Counted from the stretch's first letter, positions 9,797-18,420 are shown. The stretch is DNA of 64,000 bases from Flavihumibacter fluminis (GCF_021491375.1 NZ_JAKEVY010000001.1:1054001-1118000), one strand, 5' to 3'. Numbers and translations are program-made. The notes: generated by a model from the sequence alone, not told the origin.

Positions 9797-10294
9797 CTAC
9801 TTTTTCAGTCCCCTCGACCACACAATAAAGTCGGTTGCCGGGATATCGGTAACTCCAAGCTGCCGTAAAATCGTTACCAGCTGACCGCGGTGATAGGTAC
9901 CATGGTTAAATAAATGCATCAGGAGATGCGTATAGGAACTTTCATAGGACTGCCCCTTCAGATTGGTGTAGGGAAAAACCTCATTTAATTCTGCTTCAGA
10001 CTTTGATTCCAGCCATTCCTTCCAAACATGGCCCTGCATCAGCAAGGCTTCTGCTCCCTTCAACGGATGTTCATGAAAGTTTTTACTGGGGATAAACATT
10101 TCCGTTTTACCCTGGATCCGCTGCCACCAAAGTGATTCAGCATCCCACATATGCAAGAGTGTTTTTAACAGGGACGGAAAACTGCTGGTTACCTCCTTTG
10201 TCCAGCTCTCTTCGTTCAGGTTTTTGATACAGCCATACAGTTGTTCATTGGCCCAAATATGATAAGTGGCATATTCCAGTAAAAGGGTCTTCAT
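9797..10294 (-). CDS. DinB-family protein
   Basis: The 165-residue product fits the DinB/YfiT four-helix bundle: LLEYATYHIWANEQLY at the N-terminus, LLKTLLHMWDAESLWWQRI near 43-61 with a metal-binding His, and HLFNHGTYHRGQLVTILRQLG near 128-148 with two further His residues. The three His positions suggest an intact metal site. Family members include thiol-dependent transferases, and the DNA-damage link of the name is historical. It is divergent from the methionine gamma-lyase-type gene across a 42-bp gap. Confidence 0.85.
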   Translation of the reverse strand: MKTLLLEYATYHIWANEQLYGCIKNLNEESWTKEVTSSFPSLLKTLLHMWDAESLWWQRIQGKTEMFIPSKNFHEHPLKGAEALLMQGHVWKEWLESKSEAELNEVFPYTNLKGQSYESSYTHLLMHLFNHGTYHRGQLVTILRQLGVTDIPATDFIVWSRGLKK

Positions 10295-10336
10295 GGTTTT
10301 CAGTTAATTTTACTAAAATTAAAGCCTGATTCACAT

Positions 10337-11563
10337 ATGTCGAGTAAAGATTTTAAGATGAAAGGAAGCAGCACGGTAGCCGTTCATGGCGGAAATGAAC
10401 CTGACCCTATGTATTCCCATATCACACCGATCTATGCAAGTTCCACTTTCTATTTCGATACCGCTGAGCAGGGCATGGAGCGATTTGCCGGTGAAGACAA
10501 AACGCAGATCTATACCAGACTTGGCAACCCTGGTTTTAAAGTGGCAGAACAAAAAATCGCTGCCCTGGAAGCACATGGAATTACCGGGCAGGATGGCAAT
10601 CCCCTTCAGCTGAAAGCCTTGTTGCATGCAAGCGGACAAGCGGCCATGTCCACCCTGTTTTTATCTACCTGCAAACCGGGTGATAAAATCCTGACACATT
10701 TTTCCTTATATGGTGGCACCCAGGAATTGCTGACCAAAGTTGTGGAAGAGCATCAAATCGAAATCATTGTTGCCGATTTACGCAATCCTGAGCTGGCGGC
10801 GAAAGCAATGGAAACACCTGGCATCCGGCTGGTTCATATCGAAACGCCTGCCAATCCAACCCTAAGTTGTGTGGACATCAGCCTGATTAGTGAGATGGCA
10901 AAACAGAAAGGATACTTGGTTTCGGTTGATAACACATTTGCAAGTCCCTATCTGCAGCAACCTTTCAAATATCCCGGAGTCGATTTTGTGTTTCATTCCA
11001 CCACCAAATACTTAAACGGTCATGGTTCTGCAATTGGTGGCGTTTTACTAGGAAGGGATCTTGAGTTCATGAAAACCAAAGTCTGGAAATGGCATGTATT
11101 ACTGGGCGGCAATGCAAATCCCTTTGATTGTTACCTCTTGATCCAGGGAATGAAAACACTCGAATTACGCATGGACAGACATTGCAGCAATGCCATGGTG
11201 GTTGCTGAGTACCTGGAAAAACATCCGCAGGTGGAGAAAGTTATGTTTACGGGACTGCCATCGCATCCGGATCATGCCATCGCTAAAAAACAGATGAAAA
11301 ATTTTGGTGGCATGCTTAGTTTCGAAGTGAAAGGAGGCATTGAAGCAGGTGTTCGCTTTATAAACCGATTACAGCTTTGCACCAGGGCTGTGTCATTAGG
11401 CACGCTGGATACACTGGTATCTCACCCGGCATCTATGTCGCATGTTGGAGTACCAAAGGCTGAAAGAGAATCCTATGGTATTACAGATGGATTGATCCGC
11501 ATGAGTGTGGGAATTGAAAACATCGAAGACATCCTGACGGATCTGGAACAGGCATTACAATAA
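10337..11563 (+). CDS. PLP-dependent Cys/Met metabolism enzyme (methionine gamma-lyase / trans-sulfuration type)
   Basis: The 408-residue product belongs to the Cys/Met metabolism PLP family. The PLP lysine lies in HSTTKYLNGHG, the cofactor Asp in VSVDNTFASPYLQQP, and the substrate arginine region near the C-terminus reads GLIRMSVGIE. SLGTLDTLVSHPASMSH is typical of methionine gamma-lyase and cystathionine lyase or synthase. Reactions in this family eliminate or replace the gamma or beta substituent of sulfur amino acids; sequence alone does not fix which. A GNAT gene follows after 17 bp, probably in the same operon. Confidence 0.85.
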   Translation: MSSKDFKMKGSSTVAVHGGNEPDPMYSHITPIYASSTFYFDTAEQGMERFAGEDKTQIYTRLGNPGFKVAEQKIAALEAHGITGQDGNPLQLKALLHASGQAAMSTLFLSTCKPGDKILTHFSLYGGTQELLTKVVEEHQIEIIVADLRNPELAAKAMETPGIRLVHIETPANPTLSCVDISLISEMAKQKGYLVSVDNTFASPYLQQPFKYPGVDFVFHSTTKYLNGHGSAIGGVLLGRDLEFMKTKVWKWHVLLGGNANPFDCYLLIQGMKTLELRMDRHCSNAMVVAEYLEKHPQVEKVMFTGLPSHPDHAIAKKQMKNFGGMLSFEVKGGIEAGVRFINRLQLCTRAVSLGTLDTLVSHPASMSHVGVPKAERESYGITDGLIRMSVGIENIEDILTDLEQALQ

Positions 11564-11580
11564 TCAATTAAACTATAACG

Positions 11581-12027
11581 ATGATCACTATACGAAGAGC
11601 GGTTGAATCTGACTGTCCGCGTTTACTCGAGTTAATTAATGAACTGGCCCTCTATGAAAAAGCGCCGGAAGAAGTTACAGTAACCCTGGAGCATTTTACC
11701 AAAAGTGGATTTGGCGACCAGCCAGTCTGGTGGGCATTTGTAGCCGAAGAAAATGGAGTAGTGCAGGGATTTGCGTTGTACTATATCCGGTACAGCACCT
11801 GGAAGGGACAACGCATGTACCTGGAAGATATCCTGGTAACCGAAGCGATGCGTGGCAAAGGAGTTGGGAAATTATTATTCGACCGATTGATAGAAGAAGC
11901 GAAAGAAAAAGGATTAAACGGAATTGTTTGGCAGGTGCTGGAATGGAATGAACCTGCTATCAATTTCTATAAAAAATACAATGCCACCTTTGGCCATGAA
12001 TGGGTCAACTGTTCTATCTCAGTATAA
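11581..12027 (+). CDS. GNAT N-acetyltransferase, diamine (spermidine/spermine) acetyltransferase-like
   Basis: The 148-residue single GNAT domain has an acetyl-CoA-binding loop at MRGKGVGKLLF (Q/RxxGxG/A type) and the C-terminal NEPAINFYKKYNA motif. The N-terminal DCPRLLELINELALYEKAPEEV block and LEDILVTEAMRG closely resemble the SSAT-type diamine acetyltransferases, so a polyamine or thialysine substrate is plausible but unproven. It lies 17 bp after the PLP enzyme gene and ends at a strong bidirectional terminator. Confidence 0.85.
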   Translation: MITIRRAVESDCPRLLELINELALYEKAPEEVTVTLEHFTKSGFGDQPVWWAFVAEENGVVQGFALYYIRYSTWKGQRMYLEDILVTEAMRGKGVGKLLFDRLIEEAKEKGLNGIVWQVLEWNEPAINFYKKYNATFGHEWVNCSISV

Positions 12028-12035
12028 AAAGAAAA

Positions 12036-12082
12036 TCCGCCATAGTGAACAGCACCGAACCGGTGGCATTCACTATGGCGGA
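12036..12082. terminator. bidirectional terminator between GNAT and fabD
   Basis: A 14-bp perfect stem, TCCGCCATAGTGAA (12036-12049) with TTCACTATGGCGGA (12069-12082), has a 19-nt loop and A-rich/T-rich flanks (AAAA before, ATTATTTT after). It separates two converging transcripts. Confidence 0.85.
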
Positions 12083-12090
12083 ATTATTTT

Positions 12091-12123
12091 GTCTCCAGTC
12101 TCCTCTGTCTCCTCTTCCATGCC
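12091..12123 (-). repeat. GA-rich stop-adjacent repeat after fabD
   Basis: GTCTCCAGTCTCCTCTGTCTCC followed by TCTTCCATGCC runs up to the fabD stop codon. On the fabD strand it is GA-rich and lies between the stop and the terminator, as it does after fabH. Confidence 0.7.
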
Positions 12124-13014
12124 TCAGCTTATTCCATCCACCGCAACCGTCTTATCAATCTTGCCAATCAATCCCTGCAACACTTTACCCGGACCCACTT
12201 CCGTAAACCTGGAAGAGCCATCCTGGATCATCGCCTGCACACTTTGTGTCCAGCGAACAGCTCCTGTCAATTGCTGAATGAGGTTGTGTTTGATTTCATC
12301 TTTATCAATAACGGCTCTTGCAACCACATTCTGGTAAACGGGACAAACAGGCGTTTGAAATTTCATCGCTTCGATCGCATCTTTCAATTCCTGCCGTGCG
12401 GGCTCCATCAAAGGAGAATGGAAAGCACCACCAACAGGCAACACCAGTGCGCGTTTGGCTCCTGCTGCTTTCATTGATTCGCAGGCCAGTTCGATTCCTT
12501 TTACAGAACCGCTGATCACTAACTGACCAGGACAATTATAATTGGCAGGCACTACAATTTCACCGGACTCCTCCTGCACGCGGGCGCAGACTTCTTCAAC
12601 TTTTGCATCATCCAATCCGAGTACGGCAGCCATAGTGGAAGGTTGCAACTCACAGGCTTTTTGCATAGCGAGGGCGCGAATCGAAACAAGTTGAAGACCA
12701 TCTTCAAAATTCAATACGCCATTCGCCACCAATGCGGAAAACTCACCCAGTGAATGTCCGGCAACCATATCCGGCCTGTTCTGTTCAATACCTTTATAGG
12801 CAATTACTGAATGCAGGAATACAGCAGGCTGAGTAACCTTGGTTTGTCTGAGGTCTTCATCAGTACCAGTAAAAAGAATGTCGGAGATACGAAAGCCAAG
12901 AATTTCATTGGCTTGTTCAAATAACTTCTTAGCAAAGGCACTGTTTTCATAATGCTCTTTACCCATTCCCGGAAACTGAGATCCCTGTCCGGGAAAAACA
13001 TAAGCATGCTTCAT
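12124..13014 (-). CDS. fabD: malonyl-CoA:ACP transacylase (FabD)
   Basis: The 296-residue product carries the oxyanion-loop motif VFPGQGSQFPGMG at the N-terminus, the nucleophile Ser in AGHSLGEFSALVA near residue 84, and the catalytic His in GGAFHSPLM. FabD loads malonyl groups onto ACP for fatty acid elongation. folE lies upstream on the same strand, 36 bp away, and may be cotranscribed. The stop codon abuts a GA-rich repeat. Confidence 0.95.
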   Translation of the reverse strand: MKHAYVFPGQGSQFPGMGKEHYENSAFAKKLFEQANEILGFRISDILFTGTDEDLRQTKVTQPAVFLHSVIAYKGIEQNRPDMVAGHSLGEFSALVANGVLNFEDGLQLVSIRALAMQKACELQPSTMAAVLGLDDAKVEEVCARVQEESGEIVVPANYNCPGQLVISGSVKGIELACESMKAAGAKRALVLPVGGAFHSPLMEPARQELKDAIEAMKFQTPVCPVYQNVVARAVIDKDEIKHNLIQQLTGAVRWTQSVQAMIQDGSSRFTEVGPGKVLQGLIGKIDKTVAVDGIS

Positions 13015-13050
13015 ATAGGCGGTTCTAGTTATACCGCAAAAATAATCAGA

Positions 13051-13647
13051 TCAGCTCAGTTTGGACGAAATCAATTTTGTGAACTCACTCCTGGTTTCTG
13101 ATTTTTCAAATTCTCCCCAGAAAGCAGAGGTAGTGGTAACAGAGTTTTGTTTTTGAACACCCCGCATCATCATACAGAGGTGTTTGGCCTCGATAACAAC
13201 TGCTACACCAATAGGATTGAGTGATTCTTTAATAGCATTCAGAATTTGTGAGGTAAGTCTCTCCTGCACCTGCAGTCTTCTGCTGTAAACGTCCACAACG
13301 CGGGCAATCTTACTCAAACCAGTGATATAACCATTGGGGATATACGCGATATGCGCTTTACCAAAAAAGGGCAGCATATGGTGTTCGCACATGCTGAACA
13401 GCTCGATATCTTTCACGATGATCATCTCACTAACATCTTCATGAAACTTGGCAGATTCGAGGATGGCTTTCGCGTCCATTTGGTAACCCTGGGTGAGATA
13501 CTGCATCGCTTTTGCAACACGTTCAGGAGTTTTTAGCAACCCCTCACGTTCAGGATCTTCTCCTAATAAAGCCAGCGATTCGCGATAATTTTCGATCAGT
13601 CCGGAGGTTATTTTGTCTTCGTACTGTTCAACTTTTTGATATGCCAT
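13051..13647 (-). CDS. folE: GTP cyclohydrolase I (FolE)
   Basis: The 198-residue product shows zinc and active-site motifs: [20 protein letters not shown] (Cys and two His), [23 protein letters not shown], and CMMMRGVQK with the third zinc ligand Cys. It converts GTP to dihydroneopterin triphosphate, which is the substrate of the neighbouring 6-carboxy-tetrahydropterin synthase (13714-14130) and the start of folate synthesis. The two genes are on the same strand, separated only by a repeat-filled 66-bp gap. Confidence 0.95.
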   Translation of the reverse strand: MAYQKVEQYEDKITSGLIENYRESLALLGEDPEREGLLKTPERVAKAMQYLTQGYQMDAKAILESAKFHEDVSEMIIVKDIELFSMCEHHMLPFFGKAHIAYIPNGYITGLSKIARVVDVYSRRLQVQERLTSQILNAIKESLNPIGVAVVIEAKHLCMMMRGVQKQNSVTTTSAFWGEFEKSETRSEFTKLISSKLS

Positions 13648-13682
13648 TTTTTAGTGTTTTTGAATTTAATTTGAATGCCCCC

Positions 13683-13713
13683 TTCTCACATCTCACGTTT
13701 GACGTCTCACATC
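13683..13713 (-). repeat. GTGAGAC-type stop-adjacent repeat after queD
   Basis: CTCACAT, CTCACGT, TTGACGT and CTCACAT heptamers on the plus strand end at the queD stop codon (TTA at 13714-13716). The module fills most of the gap to folE. Confidence 0.75.
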
Positions 13714-14130
13714 TTACTTCCCCGGGTAGTCCACAAAATTCCTTGCCGTCTCATACAACCGGATACCCAGTTCATGTTTCGGATCTATATGTGGTCGCAA
13801 CAATTCGTAGATCACGATCGCTATGTTTTCAGCGGTTGGGTTTCTCTCTTTGAAATAAGGTGTGTCGAGGTTCAGGTTGCGATGATCAAACACCTGAAGG
13901 ACTTCGCGATTAATGATATCCGACAACTGCTTCATGTCAATTACGAAACCAGTCACGGGATCAGGCTCACCCAGCACTTTAACCTCTAATTCATAGTTGT
14001 GCCCATGATAATGAGGGTAACTGCATTTGCCAAAAACCGAAAAATTCTGTGCATCATCCCAATCAGCCCGAAACAACCTGTGTGCTGCATTAAAATGTTC
14101 CTTCCTGTAAACGGCCACTTTGTTTGACAT
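13714..14130 (-). CDS. queD: 6-carboxy-5,6,7,8-tetrahydropterin synthase / PTPS family (QueD)
   Basis: The 138-residue product has the three zinc His of the family: HFNAAHRL near residue 15 and the HYHGHNYELEV pair near 41-43. The catalytic region VIDMKQLSDIINREVLQVFDHRNLN and the Glu in NPTAENIAI are also present. It turns dihydroneopterin triphosphate, the FolE product, into the queuosine precursor CPH4, or acts as a pyruvoyl-tetrahydropterin synthase. ATG 14130 follows GGTTGGAG; an in-frame ATG at 14136 would add two residues. folE lies downstream on the same strand. Confidence 0.9.
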   Translation of the reverse strand: MSNKVAVYRKEHFNAAHRLFRADWDDAQNFSVFGKCSYPHYHGHNYELEVKVLGEPDPVTGFVIDMKQLSDIINREVLQVFDHRNLNLDTPYFKERNPTAENIAIVIYELLRPHIDPKHELGIRLYETARNFVDYPGK

Positions 14131-14284
14131 CTCCAACCTGTTTAATAATTGTTGCTGGAAAGTTTAACAGAACAGAATTCAATTTGTTCAGAAATTGATA
14201 AAAAGCTGGTCTGATTGCCTTACAAAGCTAGTCATTCGGCAGGATTTATCAGGAATCCCGACATTTGCGGCAAACTATTCAGGA

Positions 14285-14941
14285 ATGCATTGTTTACTGG
14301 TCGCGGCCACTGCCGCCGAAATCACTCCTTTTACAGAACACCTGGCTGAGACAGACAAACTGATTCATATAGATTTTGATGTGGATATCCTGATAACCGG
14401 GGTAGGCTCCGTTGCCACCACCTATGCCCTGACGCGTTACCTCCAGCATAAACGTCCCGAGTTGATCATACAGGCTGGGGTAGCTGGCAGTTTTGACCCA
14501 ACAGTACCAGCCGGGACTGTTTACGCGGTTCAGAAAGAAATCATTGCAGACATGGGAGCTGTTGAAAAACAGGGATTTGCGAACTTATTTGAGCTGGGAC
14601 TGGCCAATCCGAATGAAGCACCTTATAAGAGATCCTGGCTGACCAACCCGAATACCACCCTGCTGAAAAGAAGCCGGCTTAAAAAGGTGAATGCCATCAC
14701 GGTGAATGAAATCTCCACTTCAAAAAAAAGGATCCAGTCCTACCAGGATGCCTACCAGCCCGCGCTTGAATCCATGGAAGGGGCTGCCTTTCATTATGTA
14801 TGCCTGCAGGAGAATATTCCTTTCATGCAATTGAGAAGCATCTCCAATACGGTTGGAGTGCGCAACAAAAAACAGTGGGATCTTCCTCTGGCCATTGAGA
14901 ATTTGAACAAGGTGTTGGTGAGGTTGTTGGAAGCGCTGTAG
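14285..14941 (+). CDS. mqnB: futalosine hydrolase (MqnB)
   Basis: The 218-residue product belongs to the nucleoside phosphorylase/hydrolase superfamily: MHCLLVAATAAEITPF at the start, ITGVGSVATTYALTRYL, IQAGVAGSFDP, and the ribose/catalytic region LESMEGAAFHYVC followed by LRSISNTVG. MqnB removes adenine from futalosine (or aminofutalosine) in the alternative menaquinone pathway. Its assignment is supported by mqnD 199 bp downstream. The ATG at 14285 gives the family start; the upstream frame extension lacks similarity. A long GA-rich repeat starts at the base after its TAG. Confidence 0.9.
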   Translation: MHCLLVAATAAEITPFTEHLAETDKLIHIDFDVDILITGVGSVATTYALTRYLQHKRPELIIQAGVAGSFDPTVPAGTVYAVQKEIIADMGAVEKQGFANLFELGLANPNEAPYKRSWLTNPNTTLLKRSRLKKVNAITVNEISTSKKRIQSYQDAYQPALESMEGAAFHYVCLQENIPFMQLRSISNTVGVRNKKQWDLPLAIENLNKVLVRLLEAL

Positions 14942-15117
14942 ATGTGAGACGTGAGAATGGAAGATGGAGAAAAGGAAGAAAGGAGGAATGGAACAGGAGG
15001 CAAAGGAGAATGGAAGAGGAAACAAAGGAAACGGGAGGCAAGGAAGAGGAGACAAAGGAGACGGGAGACAAAGGAGACGGGAGACAAAGGAGACGGGAGA
15101 CAAAAGAGACGAAACCT
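14942..15117 (+). repeat. long GA-rich repeat between mqnB and mqnD
   Basis: The tract opens with GATGTGAGACGTGAG directly after the mqnB stop, passes through GGAAGATGGAG-type units, and ends in 16-bp GGAGACAAAGGAGACG units repeated three times (about 15049-15110). All three repeat types of this window occur in one run. It has no stable hairpin and separates two genes that belong to one pathway. An open frame through it is an artefact. Confidence 0.85.
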
Positions 15118-15140
15118 GAAAAGATAATGAACCAGAAAAA

Positions 15141-15947
15141 ATGAGCAAACCGATTACCATAGCATTTTCGCCCTGCCCGAATGATACCTTCATATTTGAT
15201 GCATTGGTAAATGGCAAGATTGATACTGGTGGACAGCAATTTGAGGTGGTGCTGGAAGATGTGCAAACCCTGAATGAATGGGCGCTGGAAGGCAGGTATC
15301 CGATCAGTAAAATAAGCTATGGGGTATGGCCGCAGGTGAAGCACCAGTACAGACTTCTGGACGCCGGGGGAGCACTTGGATTTGGTGTTGGTCCGCTCCT
15401 GATTGCAAGAGAGCCTATTGCGCTCGAAGACATTCACCTGAAGCGCATCGCCCTGCCTGGCAGAAACACTACCGCTCACCTACTTTTCTCGCTTGCTTTT
15501 CCAGATGCGCAAAACAAAGACTTTGGCATCTTTCATGAAATTGAAGAAGCCGTCTTATCCGGAAAGGCAGATGCAGGTGTTATCATTCATGAAAACCGGT
15601 TTACTTACGAAGCGAAGGGCCTGGTGAAGCTGCTCGACCTGGGTGCCTATTGGGAATCCAAATTGCAATGCCCGGTACCACTGGGAGGCATTATCATTCG
15701 AAAAGATCTTCCGGCAGCAATGGATGAGCAATTGAACCAGTGGATTCGGTCCAGTATACAATATAGCTGGTCTAACTACCCTGAACTCTCCTCCTTTGTG
15801 AAAAACCATGCACAGGAAATGAGTGAGGAAGTGATGCGCAAGCACATCAATCTCTATGTGAATGAGTATTCTCTTTCATTGGGCGAAACAGGTAAAAAAG
15901 CAGTCTCCGTGCTGGAGGCTACCTACGAACGGATTGCTGCTGCATAA
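15141..15947 (+). CDS. mqnD: 1,4-dihydroxy-6-naphthoate synthase (MqnD)
   Basis: The 268-residue product has the MqnA/MqnD periplasmic-binding-like fold signatures: IAFSPCPNDTFIFDAL at the N-terminus, ISKISYGVWP with the loop lysine and serine, GFGVGPLL, and AGVIIHENRFTY with the catalytic His. MqnD turns cyclic de-hypoxanthine futalosine into dihydroxynaphthoate for menaquinone. With mqnB upstream this is half of the futalosine pathway; mqnA and mqnC are not in the window. Its last 25 bp overlap the 3' end of the converging photolyase gene. Confidence 0.95.
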   Translation: MSKPITIAFSPCPNDTFIFDALVNGKIDTGGQQFEVVLEDVQTLNEWALEGRYPISKISYGVWPQVKHQYRLLDAGGALGFGVGPLLIAREPIALEDIHLKRIALPGRNTTAHLLFSLAFPDAQNKDFGIFHEIEEAVLSGKADAGVIIHENRFTYEAKGLVKLLDLGAYWESKLQCPVPLGGIIIRKDLPAAMDEQLNQWIRSSIQYSWSNYPELSSFVKNHAQEMSEEVMRKHINLYVNEYSLSLGETGKKAVSVLEATYERIAAA

Positions 15948-17233
15948 GTATCCAGGCAACGTTTTCTTGCGAGTTCATGCTCCACAATTGGCCGGGGATA
16001 GGTCAACTCATTTAATTCCGGCACCCATTTTTTGATATAGGCTCCATCCGGATCAAACTTCTTGGTTTGCAGATATGGATTGAAAATTCGAAAATAAGGA
16101 GCTGCATCACAGCCACTTCCTGCTGCCCATTGCCAGCCTCCATTGTTCGCAGCCAGATCAAAGTCAAGCAACTTCTTCGCAAAATAAGCCTCGCCCCAGC
16201 GCCAGTCAATCAACAAGTGTTTCGTCAGAAAAGAAGCTACAATCATGCGTACCCGGTTGTGCATATAACCGGTGGTATTCAATTCCCGCATGCCCGCATC
16301 CACGATTGGATAACCAGTACGCCCCTCGCACCAGGCGGCAAATTCTTTTTCATTGTTCCGCCACTTGATCTGATCGTATTCCGGTTTGAAGGAGAGCCCC
16401 TTGCCTACCCGCGGGAAATTCCAGAGGATCATATGATAAAAATCCCGCCAGATCAATTCATTCAAATATGTCTCGTTCAACTGAGTTGCCTGCTTCGCCA
16501 GCTGTCGTATACTGATGGTACCAAATCGCAGGTGTACACCCAGCCTGCTGGTTCCACGAACAGCAGGAAAGTCGCGTTGTTCTGTATATTTTTTGGCAAT
16601 TTTCGGATCCAGCTCAGGATCCGGAAAAGAAAATGAACCAGCTGAAAAACCGATGTCTTCCAGGCTGGGTAAGGCTTTGGGACTGCGTTTATGAAACCCA
16701 TTAAAATAGTCGGCAGTCGGATAGGATTTGAGATAGAAAGCATTCAGCTTGGCTTTCCATTTTCTTGAATAAGGAGTGAATACGGTATAAGGCTTACCAT
16801 CATCCTTCACTACTTCTTCCTTTTCAAAAATCACCTGGTCTTTAAAGGTATGAAATGCAATACCCTTTTCTTTCAACATGGCTGCTATTGCTGCATCACG
16901 CTCGCTGGCATAGGGTTCGTAATCATGATTGGTATATACTGCTGCAATTTTATACTCACTGAGAAGCTGGGTAAATACTTCCATCGGTTTACCGTGGCGC
17001 ACATCCAGGCTGGATTTCAATCCCACCAATTGAGCCTGGATTTGCTCCAGGGCCTGATGAATAAACAAGACACGTTTATCGGCTTTATCTTCCAGGTCAT
17101 CCAGGATATTGGAATCAAAAATGAATATCGGCTGAACCTGCAATCCCGAACGCAGGGCATGATACAAACTTGCATTGTCCTCCAGACGGAGATCCCTGCG
17201 AAACCAGAAAATTGCGATGTTGCCTGCAGCCAT
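15923..17233 (-). CDS. phrB: deoxyribodipyrimidine photolyase (cryptochrome/photolyase family)
   Basis: The 436-residue product has an N-terminal photolyase domain (IFWFRRDLRLEDNASLYHAL) and a C-terminal FAD domain with TSRLGVHLRFGTIS, LIWRDFYHMILWNFP, the GRTGYPIVDAGMRELNTTGYMHNR lesion/FAD region and WRWGEAYFAKKLLDFDLAANNGGWQW. The enzyme repairs UV pyrimidine dimers using blue light. The class I signature and the intact Trp-rich FAD pocket favour a CPD photolyase over a cryptochrome. Its 3' end overlaps mqnD by 25 bp in convergent orientation. Confidence 0.93.
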   Translation of the reverse strand: MAAGNIAIFWFRRDLRLEDNASLYHALRSGLQVQPIFIFDSNILDDLEDKADKRVLFIHQALEQIQAQLVGLKSSLDVRHGKPMEVFTQLLSEYKIAAVYTNHDYEPYASERDAAIAAMLKEKGIAFHTFKDQVIFEKEEVVKDDGKPYTVFTPYSRKWKAKLNAFYLKSYPTADYFNGFHKRSPKALPSLEDIGFSAGSFSFPDPELDPKIAKKYTEQRDFPAVRGTSRLGVHLRFGTISIRQLAKQATQLNETYLNELIWRDFYHMILWNFPRVGKGLSFKPEYDQIKWRNNEKEFAAWCEGRTGYPIVDAGMRELNTTGYMHNRVRMIVASFLTKHLLIDWRWGEAYFAKKLLDFDLAANNGGWQWAAGSGCDAAPYFRIFNPYLQTKKFDPDGAYIKKWVPELNELTYPRPIVEHELARKRCLDTYAAAIRS

Positions 17234-17278
17234 AAATGGAATTTAGAGCATTAACAAGCAATTCTATGCTTGGTTCAA

Positions 17279-18133
17279 CTAATTTTTTGGATGAAAGAGC
17301 GGCTGGATGGCTTCCTTGTACAAGCGGGCACTAAAGCTGTTTGCATATTTCCTGTCGCCCAGGCTTCCTACCCAGCGAATGCCATAGCTGGTGTTAGTAA
17401 GAAAAATTTCATCTGCCTGTTGCAGATCTTCTTCGTTGATAGTTGTCTCTTTAAAAGGCAATCCTGCTTTCCTGCAATAATCCAGCATATATCGCCTCAT
17501 GATGCCCAGCACCGGGCCTTCGGATGCTGCAGGTGTATAGAGCACTCCTTCTTTTACCAAAAAGAGATTCGCGATAGTGCAGTCGGCCACTCTTCCTACA
17601 GCATTCAGTACCACTGCATCATTCCACTTTTCTTTTTTCACCTCGAGGGCCCCGAGTACATAGGGCAGGTAATTGTTGGACTTGGTATTTGCCAACAGAT
17701 CCATTGTTTTATGTGCAGTTCGGTGAATTCCTAAAACAAGGCCATTTTCATTCCACTGGTGATTGGCAGGAGGCAGCGACCAGCACTGAATTACATGATG
17801 GGGAAAATGACTGACCGTATCATACAGTCCTCCATTTCCACGAAAGATCATGAGCCGAATCCTTGCCAGGTTGCTATGACCATTACGATGGGCCAGTTGC
17901 AGTATTTTATCCTTCAGATAGGCAGGAGTAAAATAGGAAGGGCATTCAAATTGTAAGAGCGCCAGCCCTGAAAACAGTCGTTCAAAATGCCAGTCGGCCA
18001 GTTGAATACTGCCCTTGTTGACTTTCATTGTTTCAAACAATCCATCTCCATACCGGATGGCCCGGCTATTGGCTCCTATCAATAATTTATCATCCCGGTA
18101 AAACTGACCGTCTTCAAATAAAACCTGCGACAT
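17279..18133 (-). CDS. class IV aminotransferase, aminodeoxychorismate lyase (PabC)-like
   Basis: The 284-residue product shows the fold-type IV PLP signature: AIRYGDGLFETMKVNKG at the N-terminus, the PLP lysine in ANTKSNNYLPYVLG, and VADCTIANLFLVKEGVLYTP plus EIFLTNTSYGIRWV near the C-terminus. Family members are branched-chain aminotransferases, D-amino acid aminotransferases and PabC. The short length and the ETMKV start favour PabC (4-aminobenzoate for folate), with folE and fabD a few kb away, but substrate choice cannot be settled here. A small membrane-protein ORF lies 34 bp upstream and may be cotranscribed. Confidence 0.8.
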   Translation of the reverse strand: MSQVLFEDGQFYRDDKLLIGANSRAIRYGDGLFETMKVNKGSIQLADWHFERLFSGLALLQFECPSYFTPAYLKDKILQLAHRNGHSNLARIRLMIFRGNGGLYDTVSHFPHHVIQCWSLPPANHQWNENGLVLGIHRTAHKTMDLLANTKSNNYLPYVLGALEVKKEKWNDAVVLNAVGRVADCTIANLFLVKEGVLYTPAASEGPVLGIMRRYMLDYCRKAGLPFKETTINEEDLQQADEIFLTNTSYGIRWVGSLGDRKYANSFSARLYKEAIQPLFHPKN

Positions 18134-18167
18134 ACTTGCCCGTTTGACCGGTAAACTTACAACGCAA

Positions 18168-18317
18168 TCACCTTTGGGCTCTCATTTTGTTTTTAATGCT
18201 TACAGAAATGATGACTGCCAGAACCAGCAGTACCAACAAAAGCAGGCAGGCCGGCAGAACAGGATACAGCATTTTTTCCAATGCCGGCGGAGGTGGGGTA
18301 AAAAGGTAAACTAACAT
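18168..18317 (-). CDS. small single-pass membrane protein, 49 residues
   Basis: Starting at ATG 18317 the product is MLVYLFTPPPPALEK followed by a strong membrane helix (LPACLLLLVLLVLAVIISVSI) and a basic tail (KNKMRAQR). An exact -7 box (TAAGTTTG, 18342-18335) ends 17 bp before this ATG, and the pabC-like gene follows 34 bp downstream, so this is probably the first gene of a two-gene unit. No family recognised. It could be only a leader region of pabC, but the promoter spacing and the helix/charge pattern favour a real protein. Confidence 0.5.
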   Translation of the reverse strand: MLVYLFTPPPPALEKMLYPVLPACLLLLVLLVLAVIISVSIKNKMRAQR

Positions 18318-18334
18318 AGCACAAGGTTGAAATG

Positions 18335-18342
18335 CAAACTTA
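18335..18342 (-). promoter_or_regulatory. -7 element for the small membrane protein / pabC-like unit
   Basis: TAAGTTTG on the minus strand matches TAnnTTTG exactly; the predicted transcript start is about 10 nt before ATG 18317. Confidence 0.5.
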
Positions 18343-18371
18343 GTGCTTCCATATGAACAGAACATGAAGAA

Positions 18372-18396
18372 AAAACACCCCCGGAAGGGGTGTTTT
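18372..18396 (-). terminator. intrinsic terminator of tex
   Basis: AAAACACCCC (18372-18381) pairs with GGGGTGTTTT (18387-18396) around CGGAA. Read on the minus strand the stem is followed by TTTCTTC, giving a U-rich tail 25 bp past the tex stop codon. Confidence 0.85.
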
Positions 18397-18420
18397 CCCC
18401 ATCACCTTAAAGTGGTATTG

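Noticed and set aside
14944-15144. 66-residue frame after mqnB rich in Arg, Glu and Lys
   Set aside because: It is the translation of the GA-rich repeat and has no start context.
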